Assembly: GCA_020310875.1 (NCBI GenBank)
Contig: CM035423.1
Span: 126,169,664-126,233,663, forward strand
From: Ceratopteris richardii
Taxonomy: Eukaryota; Streptophyta; Polypodiopsida; Polypodiales; Pteridaceae
Length of the DNA: 64,000 bases
Direction of reading: 5' to 3'
Shown: one piece after another, positions 11,550 to 22,527 of the stretch
Layout of the letters: each line of letters opens with the position of its first letter
Numbering within the stretch: the first letter of the stretch is position 1
The notes under the pieces: generated by a model
The model's input: only the letters and a program-made list of their open reading frames with translations
What the model was told of the DNA's origin: nothing
Databases searched by the model: none
Made by a program: the position numbers and the translations under genes

Positions 11550-11691
11550 TGTAATAAAGTAAGTCTATGATCTAAGGGTCCAGCCGGTTCAGATAGATCT
11601 GAAATCGGACACCGTTTGGTTACCCGTGTGTATGACCAAAGATCTCGAGTCTAGACTTACTAGAAGGTCTCTTGTAACCAAGTGATCTACT

Positions 11692-11746
11692 TAGCATAGT
11701 GGTTAAGACTCAAGGATGTGAAGGAGGAGATCTTGGGTTCAACCCC
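11692..11746 (+). other. tRNA-like A and B boxes inside the LTR
   Basis: TAGCATAGTGGTTAAG (A-box-like, from 11692) is followed about 45 bases on by GGTTCAACCC (B box, 11736-11745). This is the spacing of an internal pol III promoter or tRNA-derived SINE head. The same pair is kept in copy 2 (21271-21280 and 21314-21324, minus strand). It is not a functional tRNA gene, because acceptor pairing is not evident. Confidence 0.45.
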
Positions 11747-11780
11747 CATGGCATACATGGGGAGAGTGTCAAAGAGCTCT

Positions 11781-11921
11781 AGAACCTTCTAGAAGCATCC
11801 ATCTGACTTAACTCTGGTTAACTGGGACACTTGGTGCACATGTAGTTACATGGCTAACACATGGATGGTTAGTATCCACCTACCCAAGCAAGTAGTACCC
11901 CTAGAGAGAGCTATATATAGA
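11781..11921 (+). promoter_or_regulatory. Perfect heat-shock element and TATA box in the LTR
   Basis: AGAACCTTCTAGAAGC at 11781-11796 contains GAA-nn-TTC-nn-GAA, a perfect three-unit HSF-binding site. CTATATATAG, a TATA box, lies about 115 bases downstream at 11911-11920. Both are conserved in the inverted copy (HSE at 21218-21230). Heat-responsive plant LTRs such as ONSEN carry the same kind of element. Activity here is inferred. Confidence 0.6.
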
Positions 11922-11986
11922 GGCATTTGGTTGGGAGGAGAGTCATCTCTCTAGCATGTGGTGGTCGTACTCCTCATTCTCGTGCA

Positions 11987-13367
11987 TTGGTATCATTGAA
12001 GTATGGACATTTGATGGAATCTAGTGTATTAGTGCTGATATGACCACAAAGCTTACAAGACAAGAGCAAAAGGAACACTTGATGATTGGAATGTGTGGTT
12101 TGAAGGGATCGAACCCGAGCAGCATAAGTACACGCTTTCTGAGCTATCCAAGGGCCACTCGCCCTCTCTTGGGTATTTCCCAATTTTATATTATAAAATT
12201 GTTTGTGTTACCTACTCCTCCAAATGAACTTCATTTGAATTGCAAAAGAACTATAATTATCAGAGATTAGATGTCAAACCCAAGCATGATACTCCAATCT
12301 AAGCTCTTTTAGGCACAGAAGGACATGAGGAAGCAAAGCTCTCCGAAGAGGATTAAACGACTCTTCTCATGATCAAAGGATTGAAACCAATTGTGAGCAT
12401 GACTATGAAGGTTGACTCTTCCCGAGGATCAATGGAAGACGTAGCTGATTGGGAGATAAGTATTTTCCAAGTTAATGATTGGTTTCAATATTTGTTTTTG
12501 CTCTCTGCTTTCATGTAGGATGCATTTTTATCATTGAAGTATGGTAGTAAACTTCATTTTTTATAATATTGATGCAAATTATTAAAACCTACATGAAAGA
12601 GCATAAAGATATTGAAACACTCATTAAACATAAGCATAGACATGCATCTACAAAAGAATGTTGGTGCATTTCTCCTTTTCACAGAATGTTTTCATGCACA
12701 AAACACATTTTCTTTTTGCTTAAAAAGATAGTTAATGCTCAATTTTATGCACATGAACGGTTATATCTTTTTACAAGTTAGTAAGTATAATGTTTGTGCA
12801 TGGATGATTGGGAACATGAATTTTCAAGCTCAAGAAATTGCTTGATTTAAGTTTGGTGCATGAAAGGAGAATGCCATGTAGTCTACAACCGTGAAAACAG
12901 TACTTAATTCTTTGGAAGGTAAAACATAAATGTTTGCCTATCCTTAAAGGGATTTTTGTACAAATCTAGAGAGCATGAGTAGATGCTTAGAATTAAGCAG
13001 TAGAGAGATTCCTGTAAAGTCTCGGCCGGGGTAGGTACCTAAAGCATCAGTAAGAAAGGTATCTAAAGACAAGAAGTCAAAAGCTCTTCTCACTACAAAT
13101 TGGTCAAGAATAAACCAATTGAACTTGAATTTATGAAAATTCAAGTACTTGGAATTCGAATTGGTTTTCATTTGAAAAAAACCATAGCAAAGAGGATTGG
13201 GGATATTCTATTAAAGGTTTTCAAGTTCCCAAGGTAAAGCACAAGATCGTGAAACGATCATGTGAAGGGATTAAAACCTAGAATATCTAGTTAGAGATAA
13301 TGCCTGAAACTTCAAAATAATGCTTGAAAAAAATTGAAGCAAGAAGGTTCTCTATCAAGAGATGTTT
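11987..13367. other. Spacer with one tRNA-like stretch
   Basis: No protein match was recognised. On the minus strand at about 12096-12165, GGATAGCTCAGAAAGCG (D-arm-like) precedes CGGGTTCGATCCC (T-arm/B box) at tRNA-like spacing. The acceptor stem does not pair well, so this is more likely a tRNA-derived SINE head or dead tRNA than a gene. The rest is AT-rich retroelement-type DNA of unknown class that continues past the copia insertion at 18515. Confidence 0.35.
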
Positions 13368-13372
13368 AGACT
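13368..13372. repeat. Target site duplication AGACT (left)
   Basis: AGACT precedes the left LTR and recurs at 18510-18514 directly after the right LTR. This is the 5-bp duplication expected for LTR retrotransposon insertion. Confidence 0.9.
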
Positions 13373-13602
13373 TGTTGGAGTTAGACGTCTGCGGAAGCAC
13401 GCGAACAACACAAGGAAGAAGAAGAAGCTTGGAGCACAACACACAATACTGAATGTATTACTAGAGAATGTACAAAGATAAGTAGCCCATTAGGGCAATA
13501 GGCGTATATACAAGCCGGGGGAAAAAAACCTCCTAAAGAGGGAAAAAAGTGCCGCGGTGGTCCTAGTGTGTTCACACACATCACTAGCTAAATATATCAA
13601 CA
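13373..13602 (-). repeat. 3' LTR of the minus-strand copia (230 bp)
   Basis: Bounded TGTTGG...CAACA. It pairs with 18279-18509. The internal side carries a C-rich run (13605-13611), the polypurine tract on the minus strand. Confidence 0.9.
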
Positions 13603-16600
13603 AATCCCCCCTAGGAGTGATGTAGTGAACAAGGAGCTGGCACTCATGTATAAGGAAGTGCCAAGCTATGTGGAAATCACTCCACAAAAGGAAGTAAGCC
13701 CAAAGCTTTGCGGAAAGCTTCAAACTTCTCCCTAGGCAGAGCCTTCGTGAAAAGGTCTGCTATGTTCTCCTGCGTGGACACATATGCCAAGCTGATCTCC
13801 CTAGCAGAGAACCTCTCCCTGACATAGTGATAATGCACCTCAATGTGCTTAGTGTGAGCATGGAACACAAGGTTCCTCGCAACTGCCAATGTGCTCTGAC
13901 TGTCAGTGAAGATGGTCGTGGCAGAAGACTGGACAACACCCAAATCAGCCATAAGGCGTCTGAGCCACACACACTCAACAGTAGCTGTGAAGGCTGCCCT
14001 ATACTCAGCCTCACAACTGGAAGTGGCCACAGTAGGCTGCTTCTTGCTCAACCAAGATATACATGAGCTACCAAGCATGAAGCAAAAACCACTGGTGGAC
14101 ACACGAGTGTCATAGCAACCAGCCCAATCTGAGTCAGAAAAAGCATGCAAATCTGGCAGTAGTGATCCCCCCTTGGGATAAAACAACCCAAGTAGCTAAG
14201 TACCACTCAAGTAGCGAAAGATGCGCTTAACCACCTTCCAATGTGTGACTCCTGGGCAATGCATAAACCTGCTCATCTATGAGACAGCAAACTGAATATC
14301 TGGCCGAGTAATGCATAAGTAAATCAAGCATCCAACAGCCTGCTGATAGAGAACAGCATCAAATGCATCTCCAGCATCATGAAGACTCAATCGTAAGCCT
14401 GTCTCCATAGGAGTGGCAATAGGCTTACAGTCTTCAAGGCCAAAATGTTGCAATAATGTGTCAATATATTTCGTTTGACAGAAAGCCATTCCACCATCAA
14501 CTTGCATAAACTGAATGCCCAAATAGTGATGCAAATGCCCCAAATCAGACCTCTCAAATGAGGCATGCAAATCAGCCTTGAAATCAGCAATATGCTTCTC
14601 AATAGGACCAGTGAGGAGCATGTCGTCAACATAGACAACAATCATCAGAAGCACATCATTAGCACGCTTAGCATATAAGGTGCTTTCAATTGGACTGTTC
14701 TCAAAACCATGTGCAACCAGATAGGCATGTATCTTTTCATACCAAGCACGTGGTGCTTGCTTTAAACCATATAATGTCTTCTTTAACATGCACACCTGGT
14801 TTTCATGCCCTTTCTGCACAAAGCCACGGGGCTGAAAAACATACACTTCTTCATGCAATTCACCATTCAAAAATGTTGTTTTAATGTCCAACTGATGGGC
14901 TGCAAGTGCACAAATGCTCCAAACAATAGTCATACGGCATGTAGGTGCAAAGGTCTCATCAAAATCAATGCCTCTTTCCTGTGCATAACCCTTTGCAACA
15001 AGCCTAGCCTTATACTTGTCCACTGTACCATCAGGTTTACGCTTCAGCTTTTATACCCACTTAGTGCCAATGGCCTTCTTGCCAGGAGGCAAGTCACATA
15101 AAGACCAAGTACCATTCTTCATTATAGCATCATATTCAGATTGCATAGCAGCCATCCAATTTTCTGAATTTTGTGCTTCATCAAACGAAACAGGCTCATT
15201 CTCATCACAGAGACTAGATGCAGCCATAGCATAGCAATCTAATGCAAAAGAGGCACTATGAGAGCCTGAACGAGTACGATATGATAGAGCTGCATCTAAT
15301 TTGTTGTCACGCAAAGTCTGCACTAGCCATTTTGGCATAGTTCTTGCCTGCTTAATATCAACTCTCTCATCAATAAGTGCATCATGTACATCTGCATCAG
15401 AAATAGAATTATCTACATCATCACATGAAACCTGCAAAGGCTGAGAAGTTGCCTCATTAGGACCACCACTAGATTGTCCACCTGTAAAAAGAGGCATCAA
15501 AGTATCATACATGTCTTTGGAGCTAATAGATGTCTCCTTGGTACATGAAAGCAATGGCTGAATAGCATCTTCCACAAAAACAACATCACGACTAACCAGA
15601 ATGCGTTTAGTCTGTGGATGATACAGATGATAGCCTTTACTTTCAGAACTATACCCAACAAAAATACATTTTACTGTCTTATCATCCAATTTTCTGCGAT
15701 GTTGTTCAGGCACTAATGCATATGCCAAACAAACAAAAACACGCAGATGAGCAACAGATGGCTTACGATCATGCCAAGCCTCATATGGAGTGATAGACTG
15801 CAGCGTTTTAGTGGGACACCTGTTAAGTACATATGCTACACACATGACAGCCTCAAGCCAGAAACTATGTGGTAAAGCCTGACTCTTGACCATACACCTC
15901 GCCATCTCCATGAGTGACCTGTTCTTTCGTTCAGCAACTCTATTCTGTTGAGGTGTATACGGCACTGTACACTGGTGTTTTATCCCACGTTCAGCCAAAA
16001 ATGCATTAAAATCAAAAGACATATATTCCCCCCCCTCGATAAAAATAGAGGGTGCCCATTTTACATGCTGACAGATTTTCAACCAAAACCAAAAACTGTT
16101 TGAACCACAAAAACACTTCGGACTTTGCCTTCAATGGATATACCCATGCATGCCTGGAAAAATCATCAATGAAAGTCACAAAGTAAAGATAGTTTCCAAA
16201 AGAAGGTGTCTGCATAGGACCACAGACATCACTATGTACAAGCTGCAATTTCTGCATAGCCCGAATTGAACCATCTTTTGGAAAGGAGGAATGCTGCATT
16301 TTGCCCAAAATATAGCCTTCACATACATGTTTTCTAGGCGCCTCAAGCTTGGGCAAAGAAGACAGCATATCAGATTTCTGCAGGTGTTGCAAACTAGCAA
16401 AAAGAAGATGACCAAAGCATGCATGTCAAAGCTTTGCATCTGACATAGCCTGAGAATCATGAGCTGCACATGCCGAATCATTCACAGATCTCTCATAGTC
16501 TATGAGTTTATACAGCCCACGACATAAAATGCCAGAAGCAATAATAACATTGCCATTTGACACATCATGAACTGTACATCTGTCATCAACAAATTTCACA

Positions 16601-18278
16601 ACCAAGCCAATCTTGGCTAATGCAAAAACTGATAACAGATTCTTCTTGATCCCTGGCACAAATAAAGCATCTGACAAGGTGAAAGAACTACCATCAGCAG
16701 TAGTCAGAATGATCTTACCAACTCCCATAACAGGATAAGAGGAGTTGTTGGCGCATGTGACAGTATTCCCTATAGGGGCAGGCTCGAGTGAAGAGAAGAA
16801 ACTGCGCTGCGAGGTAATATGTTTGATCGCCCCACTGTCAAAGTACCAAACATCTCAGTCCACTGCAGTCATGCACTGCTCATGAGAAGATGGGTCAAAA
16901 CTGCAAACAGTAGTAAACGCCCATTCTTCTTCCTGCACAAGATTAGCAGACTCTGTTTTGGTGTAGAGGCTTCTGCAACAACCATTCTAGCCTCCTTTTT
17001 CTTTGCCTCTTTTGCAGCCAGTTTTGGACAGTTCTTTATGATATGATCATTCCCTTTACAGTACTTGCAAAACAATTTCTACTTTTCTGATTTCTTCTCA
17101 TCTTTATCCTGGTTCTTCGAATGTGCAGCATTTGCAAATTTTTGCTCACTAGTAGAGGAGCTCCATTTTCCTTTGCCCTTCTAACTAGCCAGGAAAGCTT
17201 GATCTGCAACACACATAATGGACCTGTTCTGCCTGGACTGATCTTCCTGCAATAGAACAGAAACTAACTCCTCAAATGATAAGGCATTCGGATTGCCTTT
17301 CATCATCAACCGAAGAGTAGAAGCAAAACTCTGATATGAATCAGGAAGACCATTCATAATGGTCTGCACAAGTGAGCTATCTGGTATAACCTCATCAGCA
17401 GAAATCAATTGTTCCTTCAAGTCTTTAATCTTCATTAGGAAACTGTCCATAGAATCACCTTCATTCATGTTCTCACTCTCCAACTGTTTTCGGAGGTAAG
17501 CAACACGAGCCTAATTCCTAGCTTGGTACAATGTGGTAAGTGTATCCCAAGCATCCCTAGTTGTTCTGCAAGAGCGAGTATGAGGAATAATGGCACGTTT
17601 GACAAACAAAGCTATCAATGCATGTGCCTGGGCATCTCTGCCATCCCAACAAATCTGCTCTGCAGTAGGTGCAGCAGAAATAGCAGCACGAATAGGAATC
17701 TACACAATATCATCTATGACACCATCTTCATCAGCTTGAGCACCTGTATTCGTAGTACCTGTTGTTATAGGTGTAACAGGACGTCTTTCAACACCCTGCA
17801 CAATGTTCCACAATCCTTTTGCAACCAATACATGTCGCATCATATAAGCCCATAATGGGTAGTTGGTACCATCCAACTTATCCTCAACAGCCAACATACG
17901 GAATACATCACTGCTTTCAGCCATGGCCGGTGACTAAAATACCTTGATGCAAAAAATTGACTGTATCTGAAAAAGTTGAACGGAACTGCCCAGACGAGTT
18001 CTACTAAACCTGTAGCAGACTTCGAGACGCTTATACTGGCGAACAGAAACAGGTATGTACCTTTTGCACAAAAAGACAAAATAGCCTACACAAGCACTGC
18101 GATAGTGTGTTCGGAGGCCGAAACAAGCTCAGATCGCGATTTCGGCACCAGACAGTGAAGTTGTTTTGATCTCGGAAACACCCTGAGTATGCTCACCAAA
18201 ATTCGTATGATTCTGAGACTGCAAATGGAGGAGTGTCGATGGCGCCCTAGATGAAGCGACGACCTGCTTTGATACCAA

Positions 18279-18509
18279 TTGTTGGAGTTAGACCTCTGTA
18301 GAAGCACGCGAACAGCACAAGGAAGAAGAAGAAGCTTGGAGCACAACACACAATACTGAATGTATTACTAGAGAATGTACAAAGATAAGTAGCCCATGAG
18401 GGCAATAGGCGTATATACAAGCCGGGGGAAAAAAACCTCCTAAAGAGGGAAAAAAGTGCCCCGACGGTCCTAGTGTGTTCACACACATCACTACCTAAAT
18501 ATATCAACA
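18279..18509 (-). repeat. 5' LTR of the minus-strand copia (231 bp)
   Basis: Bounded TGTTGG...CAACA and about 96% identical by eye to the left LTR. The tRNA-iMet primer site adjoins it internally at about 18262-18277 on the minus strand. Confidence 0.9.
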
Positions 18510-18514
18510 AGACT
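18510..18514. repeat. Target site duplication AGACT (right)
   Basis: Same five bases as 13368-13372, directly after the right LTR. Confidence 0.9.
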
Positions 18515-20048
18515 TTAGGATAAATATCACCCACACATTAATGTGAATATAAAATAGGGTATACTCAGATTGACGTAGGAAAGATAGTATGGGACATCGG
18601 ACCGTGGATGATAATGACCTTTTAGTCCTTGATTGGATCTTGAAGTTAGGTTTGATCCTCAAGGGAATTAAAACATCAAAGAAGGAGTTGAAATTCAAGG
18701 AGGATAAGAGTAGTATCTCAAGGTATTTCAAAATAACTTCAAGATCAAGGAAACAGAAGATATGAAGTAAGTAACTTCAAAGATCTTCTTAAAGCACTTC
18801 AAGATAAAGTGTTGTTAATTCAGAAATATTTCATAAATTTTTGAAAAAAAATGGACTTTGATTTTAAGTCGATCTTTTCAACCAAGGATTTGATTGACTA
18901 ATTCAAGCACCAAGTTTGTAACTTGGTAAATTCACTCTTTTGACTCAAAGAAATGCACAAGAATTGCATTCCCAATAAGGAGTCAGAAAGATTGAATTTG
19001 AACTGAACTTAGTCTCAAGTGAAGCATTATTTGAATAGAAAACTCATCAATAGAACCTCAGTGGGTTGACACACTGATGTTGGTTACCACACTAGTATCT
19101 TGTGGTTGGATGATGTTTTCGATTTGCTTTGAATCTTTTTGAGAATCCAACTTATTTCTCTTAAAGATAGAGAAAATGCTTCAATACCCTCTTGAAATAG
19201 ATCTTTGAAAAGTTAAAGTCCTAAGTCATCTAGACTTTGACTCCTAGCAAGTTTACGTATCTTCGAAGTTTGAATTGGTTGAACAAAGTTTTAGTTATTT
19301 CTTTTCGTTTTTCAAATCTTTGGGAATTGGCTAAGATATGGTATCTGATTCCTTTGGCAAAAGACCAGAGTTAGCCGGTTAGAACTAGATAACTAAATTG
19401 AACATCCTAGATAGATGTTATGTACAAGAACCTTTTCAATCTTCAAAAGATAATAAGTCTAAGTGGACTTATTTATTTGAGTTTTCTTCAAGTTATAGCA
19501 TAAATGATTTCCTAGAGTCCACTATAATCTAGAATAGACAACTTTTAGGAATTGCTCATCAGATTCACAATTCCCAAGAACTTTCAGCTAAAGTCTTTGA
19601 GAAAGTGTCCTAAATTGGACAATTTTCATTTTGAATTTGAGTTGGACAAGTTATAGTACGGTTGACCCAAAGAAAATGGTAAACTTTCTTCTACAGTTTA
19701 CATAGGATTTTTAAACTCATTAGGACAAAGTAGTCCTCTAGTCGGGTGAAAAAATCATGTAATTGTTGTATAGGAGTAAGCCATTGTACCAACATCCAAG
19801 TTAGATGTTTGAGACAACCAAACTTCAAGTTCTCTAAACCAAATTCAAGTGAGTCAAGAGTTCTCAAAGTCTTGTGAGGGTTAAGAATCCAACCTTCATT
19901 ACTAAGTCTATGCACCAGTCATGCCCAGAAATAGACTAGTAATTTGAATCCACCCAGTTCATATGTTTGTGCCTAGATCGCACATCGAGAAACTATGAAT
20001 TGGCTAGGGATGTTTTAAATCCATCCTTATTATTCATTCACTACTTTG
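18515..20048. other. Unclassified repeat-like DNA, no recognised gene
   Basis: Purine-rich on the plus strand with many CAAG/TTGA-type words, continuous in style with 12290-13367, which it joined before the copia insertion. No frame longer than about 75 codons and no known motif. It may be the non-coding part of a larger old element. Confidence 0.35.
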
Positions 20049-20888
20049 TGTTGGAATTTGGGGTCCCAGGATCGTTCCAAACTAAAACCTTTTGAACATA
20101 CACAACTTAATTGACAAGATGAGAAGTGAGATAGAGAAAGAAAGATCTTGAGAGAAGGATAGGTAACTTAAGCTGGATGCTTACTCACTTAAAATAGATG
20201 TCCAAATTACAACATGGGAGTACTACTCAACCATATAAAGTGGTGCACTCACTAATGGAAGAATATCCGAGAAGATGATGATACAAAATTTAGATTATGT
20301 CGAAATAATCTATGTGAAGTGAACGAAGCAATGAAGCTACCCTTATTCTCACAAAATAGTGTAACAAAATTGTAAATCAACCACAAGGTTAACTCACAAA
20401 AGATAGTTACCACCACCTTGTAGAAGACTTCTTGCTCCAAGATAGTGGCCTCTCCTTCACCAAAACTTCACCTCCTCAAGAGTGTGAGACTCTTCCTCCT
20501 TGATCTCCTTGAGATTGCTTGAGTGAGTGATTATACAATGAGCAAGACTCTCGTTATATAGTTTTTTGTATCCAATGAAAAGTACTACTCCAAAAATAAA
20601 TCATCCTCCGCTATATTTAGTGATCGCTACTTGAAAAGCAAACGACATTGCTATTCAAAAATCAAAAAAGAAAAACATCCGCTGAATGAAAAATTTGTGA
20701 TATGTGGCATACGGGATTGAAACCGTGTGGGCACTTTGAGAGGACAAGGATGTAGCCACGCTGCCACCTGCTTTTGCTTGAAGAGGATTCAATAAAAAAA
20801 CTATATACGTGCACGCTGGAGTTTCTTTGAGAGCAGTTGCAAGTTTATACTCTAGCCATTGTTGGACCATATGATATTGACTCCAACA
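20049..20888 (-). mobile_element. LTR (840 bp), minus orientation, copy A
   Basis: Bounded TGTTGG...CAACA. Read on the minus strand it matches the LTR at 21683-22527 along its length (about 95% over the terminal ~110 bases). A purine tract (GAAGGAGGGA) immediately precedes its start on the minus strand, marking it as a 3' LTR. Its outer flank on the minus strand is CAAAG, the same five bases that precede the plus-strand copy. It contains a tRNA-like stretch (about 20709-20775, minus). Confidence 0.85.
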
Positions 20889-21028
20889 ATCCCTCCTTCA
20901 ATGTCATATTGGTACAAGACTCTCAAAGATGGGAATGAAAACTGACATATCATTGATCCTGGAGTAATGCCCAATTGAAGCTGAGGGGAAATGTAAACCT
21001 TCGATGGTATGATAAGAGGTGTAGACTA
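20889..21028 (-). other. Internal remnant between two LTR types
   Basis: Non-coding on both strands. On the minus strand it leads from the heat-shock-element LTR to the purine tract of LTR copy A. No domain was recognised. Confidence 0.3.
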
Positions 21029-21472
21029 CAAGAGAATGAGGATTACGACCACCATGTGCTAGAGAGATGACTCTCCTCCCAACCAAATGCCTCTATATAT
21101 AGCTCTCTCCAGGGGACTGCCTGCTTGGGTAGGTGGATACTAACCATCCATGTGTCAACCATGTAACTGCATGTGCACCTAGTGTCCCAGTTAACGAGAG
21201 TTAACTCAAGTGGATGCTTCTAGAAGGTTCTAGAGCTCTTTGGGCAAAACACTCTCCCCATATGCCATGGGGGTTGAACCCAAGACCTCCTTCTTCACAT
21301 CCTTGAGTCTTAACCACTAGGCTAAGTGGATCACTTGGTTACAAGAGTAAATGACCTTCTAGTAAGTCTAGAGTCAAGATCTTTGGTCATAGACATGGGT
21401 AATCAAACAGTGACTGATTTCAGATCTATCTGAACTGACAGGACCCTTAGATCATAGACTTACTTTATTACA
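21029..21472 (-). mobile_element. Heat-shock-element LTR, copy 2 (minus strand)
   Basis: Reverse-complement match to 11550-11986. It has the same TGTAATAAAG start, tRNA-like A and B boxes, GAAnnTTCnnGAA element (21218-21230), TATA box and GGAGGAGAGTCATCTCTCTAG stretch. On the minus strand the bases just before it (21473-21490) are a purine tract, preceded by DNA reading GAGGATGAAAATATTTTCC, typical of the end of a gypsy chromovirus polyprotein. This copy is therefore a 3' LTR. The end at 21029 is approximate. Confidence 0.7.
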
Positions 21473-21682
21473 TTCTTCCCCCTTGGAAAATATTTTCATC
21501 CTCGAAAATAGAGCTATATACATACTGTAGGCAACCCCCGAGCCTCATGTTCTAAAACTAGAAGAATATGGTCATGTTCTAAAACTGGAAGAACATGTCT
21601 CATCTCTGTGGTGGCATCCTTGCCTGAATGATTCAAAACACTGTCTCGCTTTGCACTTTAATAAACTGGTCAAAGTACAAAG
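21473..21682 (-). mobile_element. 3' internal scrap of a gypsy (chromovirus-like) fossil
   Basis: On the minus strand this short stretch precedes the heat-shock-element LTR and reads RMKIFSKGEE near the purine tract, resembling the C-terminus of chromovirus polyproteins. It contains two near copies of CATGTTCTAAAACT. Broken. The class is an inference from the short match. Confidence 0.35.
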
Positions 21683-22527
21683 TGTTGGATTCAATATCAT
21701 ATGGTCCAACAATGACTAGAGTATAAACTTGCAACTGCTCTCAAAGAAACTCTTCAAGCAAAAGCGGGTGGCAACGTGGCTACATTCTTGTCCTCTCAAA
21801 GTGCCCACACGGGTTTAATTCCTGTATGCCACATATCGCAAATTTTTCATTCAGCGGATGTTTTTCTTTTTTGATTTTTGAATAGCGACACCGTTTGCTT
21901 TTCAAGTACCGATCGCTAAATTTAGCGGAGGATGATTTACGATTTTCATGAAACATGGCAAAAGATTGATCGTAGTTTTTATGTGCTTTTGGAGTAGTGC
22001 TTTTCATTGGATACAACAACTATATAATGAGAGTCTTGCTCATTGTATAATCACTCACTCAAGCACTCTCAAGGAGATCAAGGAGGAAGAGTCTCATACT
22101 CTTGAGGAGGTGAAGTTTTGGTGAAGGAGAGGTTACTCTCTTGGAGCAAGAAGTCTTCTACAAGGTGGCAGTAACTATCTTTTGTGAGTTAACCTTGTGG
22201 TTGATTTAGAATTTTGTTACACTATTTTGTGAGAATCAGGTTAGCTTCGTTGTTTCGTTCACTTCACACACACAGATTATTTCAAAATTTTGTATCATCA
22301 TCTTCTTGGATATTCTTCCATTAGTGAGTGCACCACTTTATATGGTTGAGTAGTACTCCCATGTTGTAATTTGGACATTTATTTTTAGTGAGTAAGCATC
22401 TATCTTAAGTTACCTATCCTTGTCTCAAGATCTTTCTTTCTCTATCTCACTTCTCATCTTGTCAATTAAGTTGTGTATGCTCAAAAGGTTTTAGATTGGA
22501 ACGATCCTGGGGCCGCAAATTCCAACA
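21683..22527 (+). mobile_element. LTR (845 bp), plus orientation, copy B; 5' LTR of a copia fossil
   Basis: Bounded TGTTGG...CAACA and preceded by CAAAG (21678-21682). It is followed by TGGGATCAGAGC at 22530-22541, an initiator-Met-type primer site with one mismatch, and then by a copia gag. It contains a tRNA-like stretch (about 21762-21835). Confidence 0.85.

Larger units (their letters stand above)
11550..11986 (+). mobile_element. LTR (437 bp) with heat-shock element and tRNA-like segment, copy 1
   Basis: Starts TGTAATAAAG and ends GTGCA. It is followed by TTGGTATCA, a partial initiator-Met primer site. A second copy lies inverted at 21029-21472, which confirms the repeat. In copy 2 a purine tract (AAGGGGGAAGAA) directly precedes the TG start, the arrangement seen in plant Ty3/gypsy chromoviruses, so I infer that class. 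It contains a perfect three-unit heat-shock element, a TATA box and tRNA-like A and B boxes. Confidence 0.7.
13373..18509 (-). mobile_element. Ty1/copia element, minus strand, with both LTRs
   Basis: 5,137 bp, with LTRs at 13373-13602 and 18279-18509 and TSD AGACT. Read on the minus strand: a primer site TTGGTATCAAAGCAGG next to the right LTR, gag from about 17924 (MAESSDVFRMLAVEDKLDGTNY), a knuckle CKYCKGNDHIIKNC near 17065, protease about 16900-16450, integrase about 16390-15900 (WVYPLKAKSEVF, TPQQNRVAERKN), reverse transcriptase about 15100-14280 (YKARLVAKGYAQERG, YVDDMLLTG) and RNase H about 14190-13680 (SDSDWAGC, FTDSQS, ADLFTKALP). A purine tract adjoins the left LTR. The LTRs differ at roughly 4% of sites, so it is moderately old. 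All domains are present in order, with about eight breaks. It inserted into unclassified repeat DNA. Confidence 0.92.

Noticed and set aside
11692-11770. Functional tRNA gene
   Set aside because: A- and B-box-like motifs are present but no consistent acceptor or anticodon stems are seen, and the stretch lies inside a repeated LTR.
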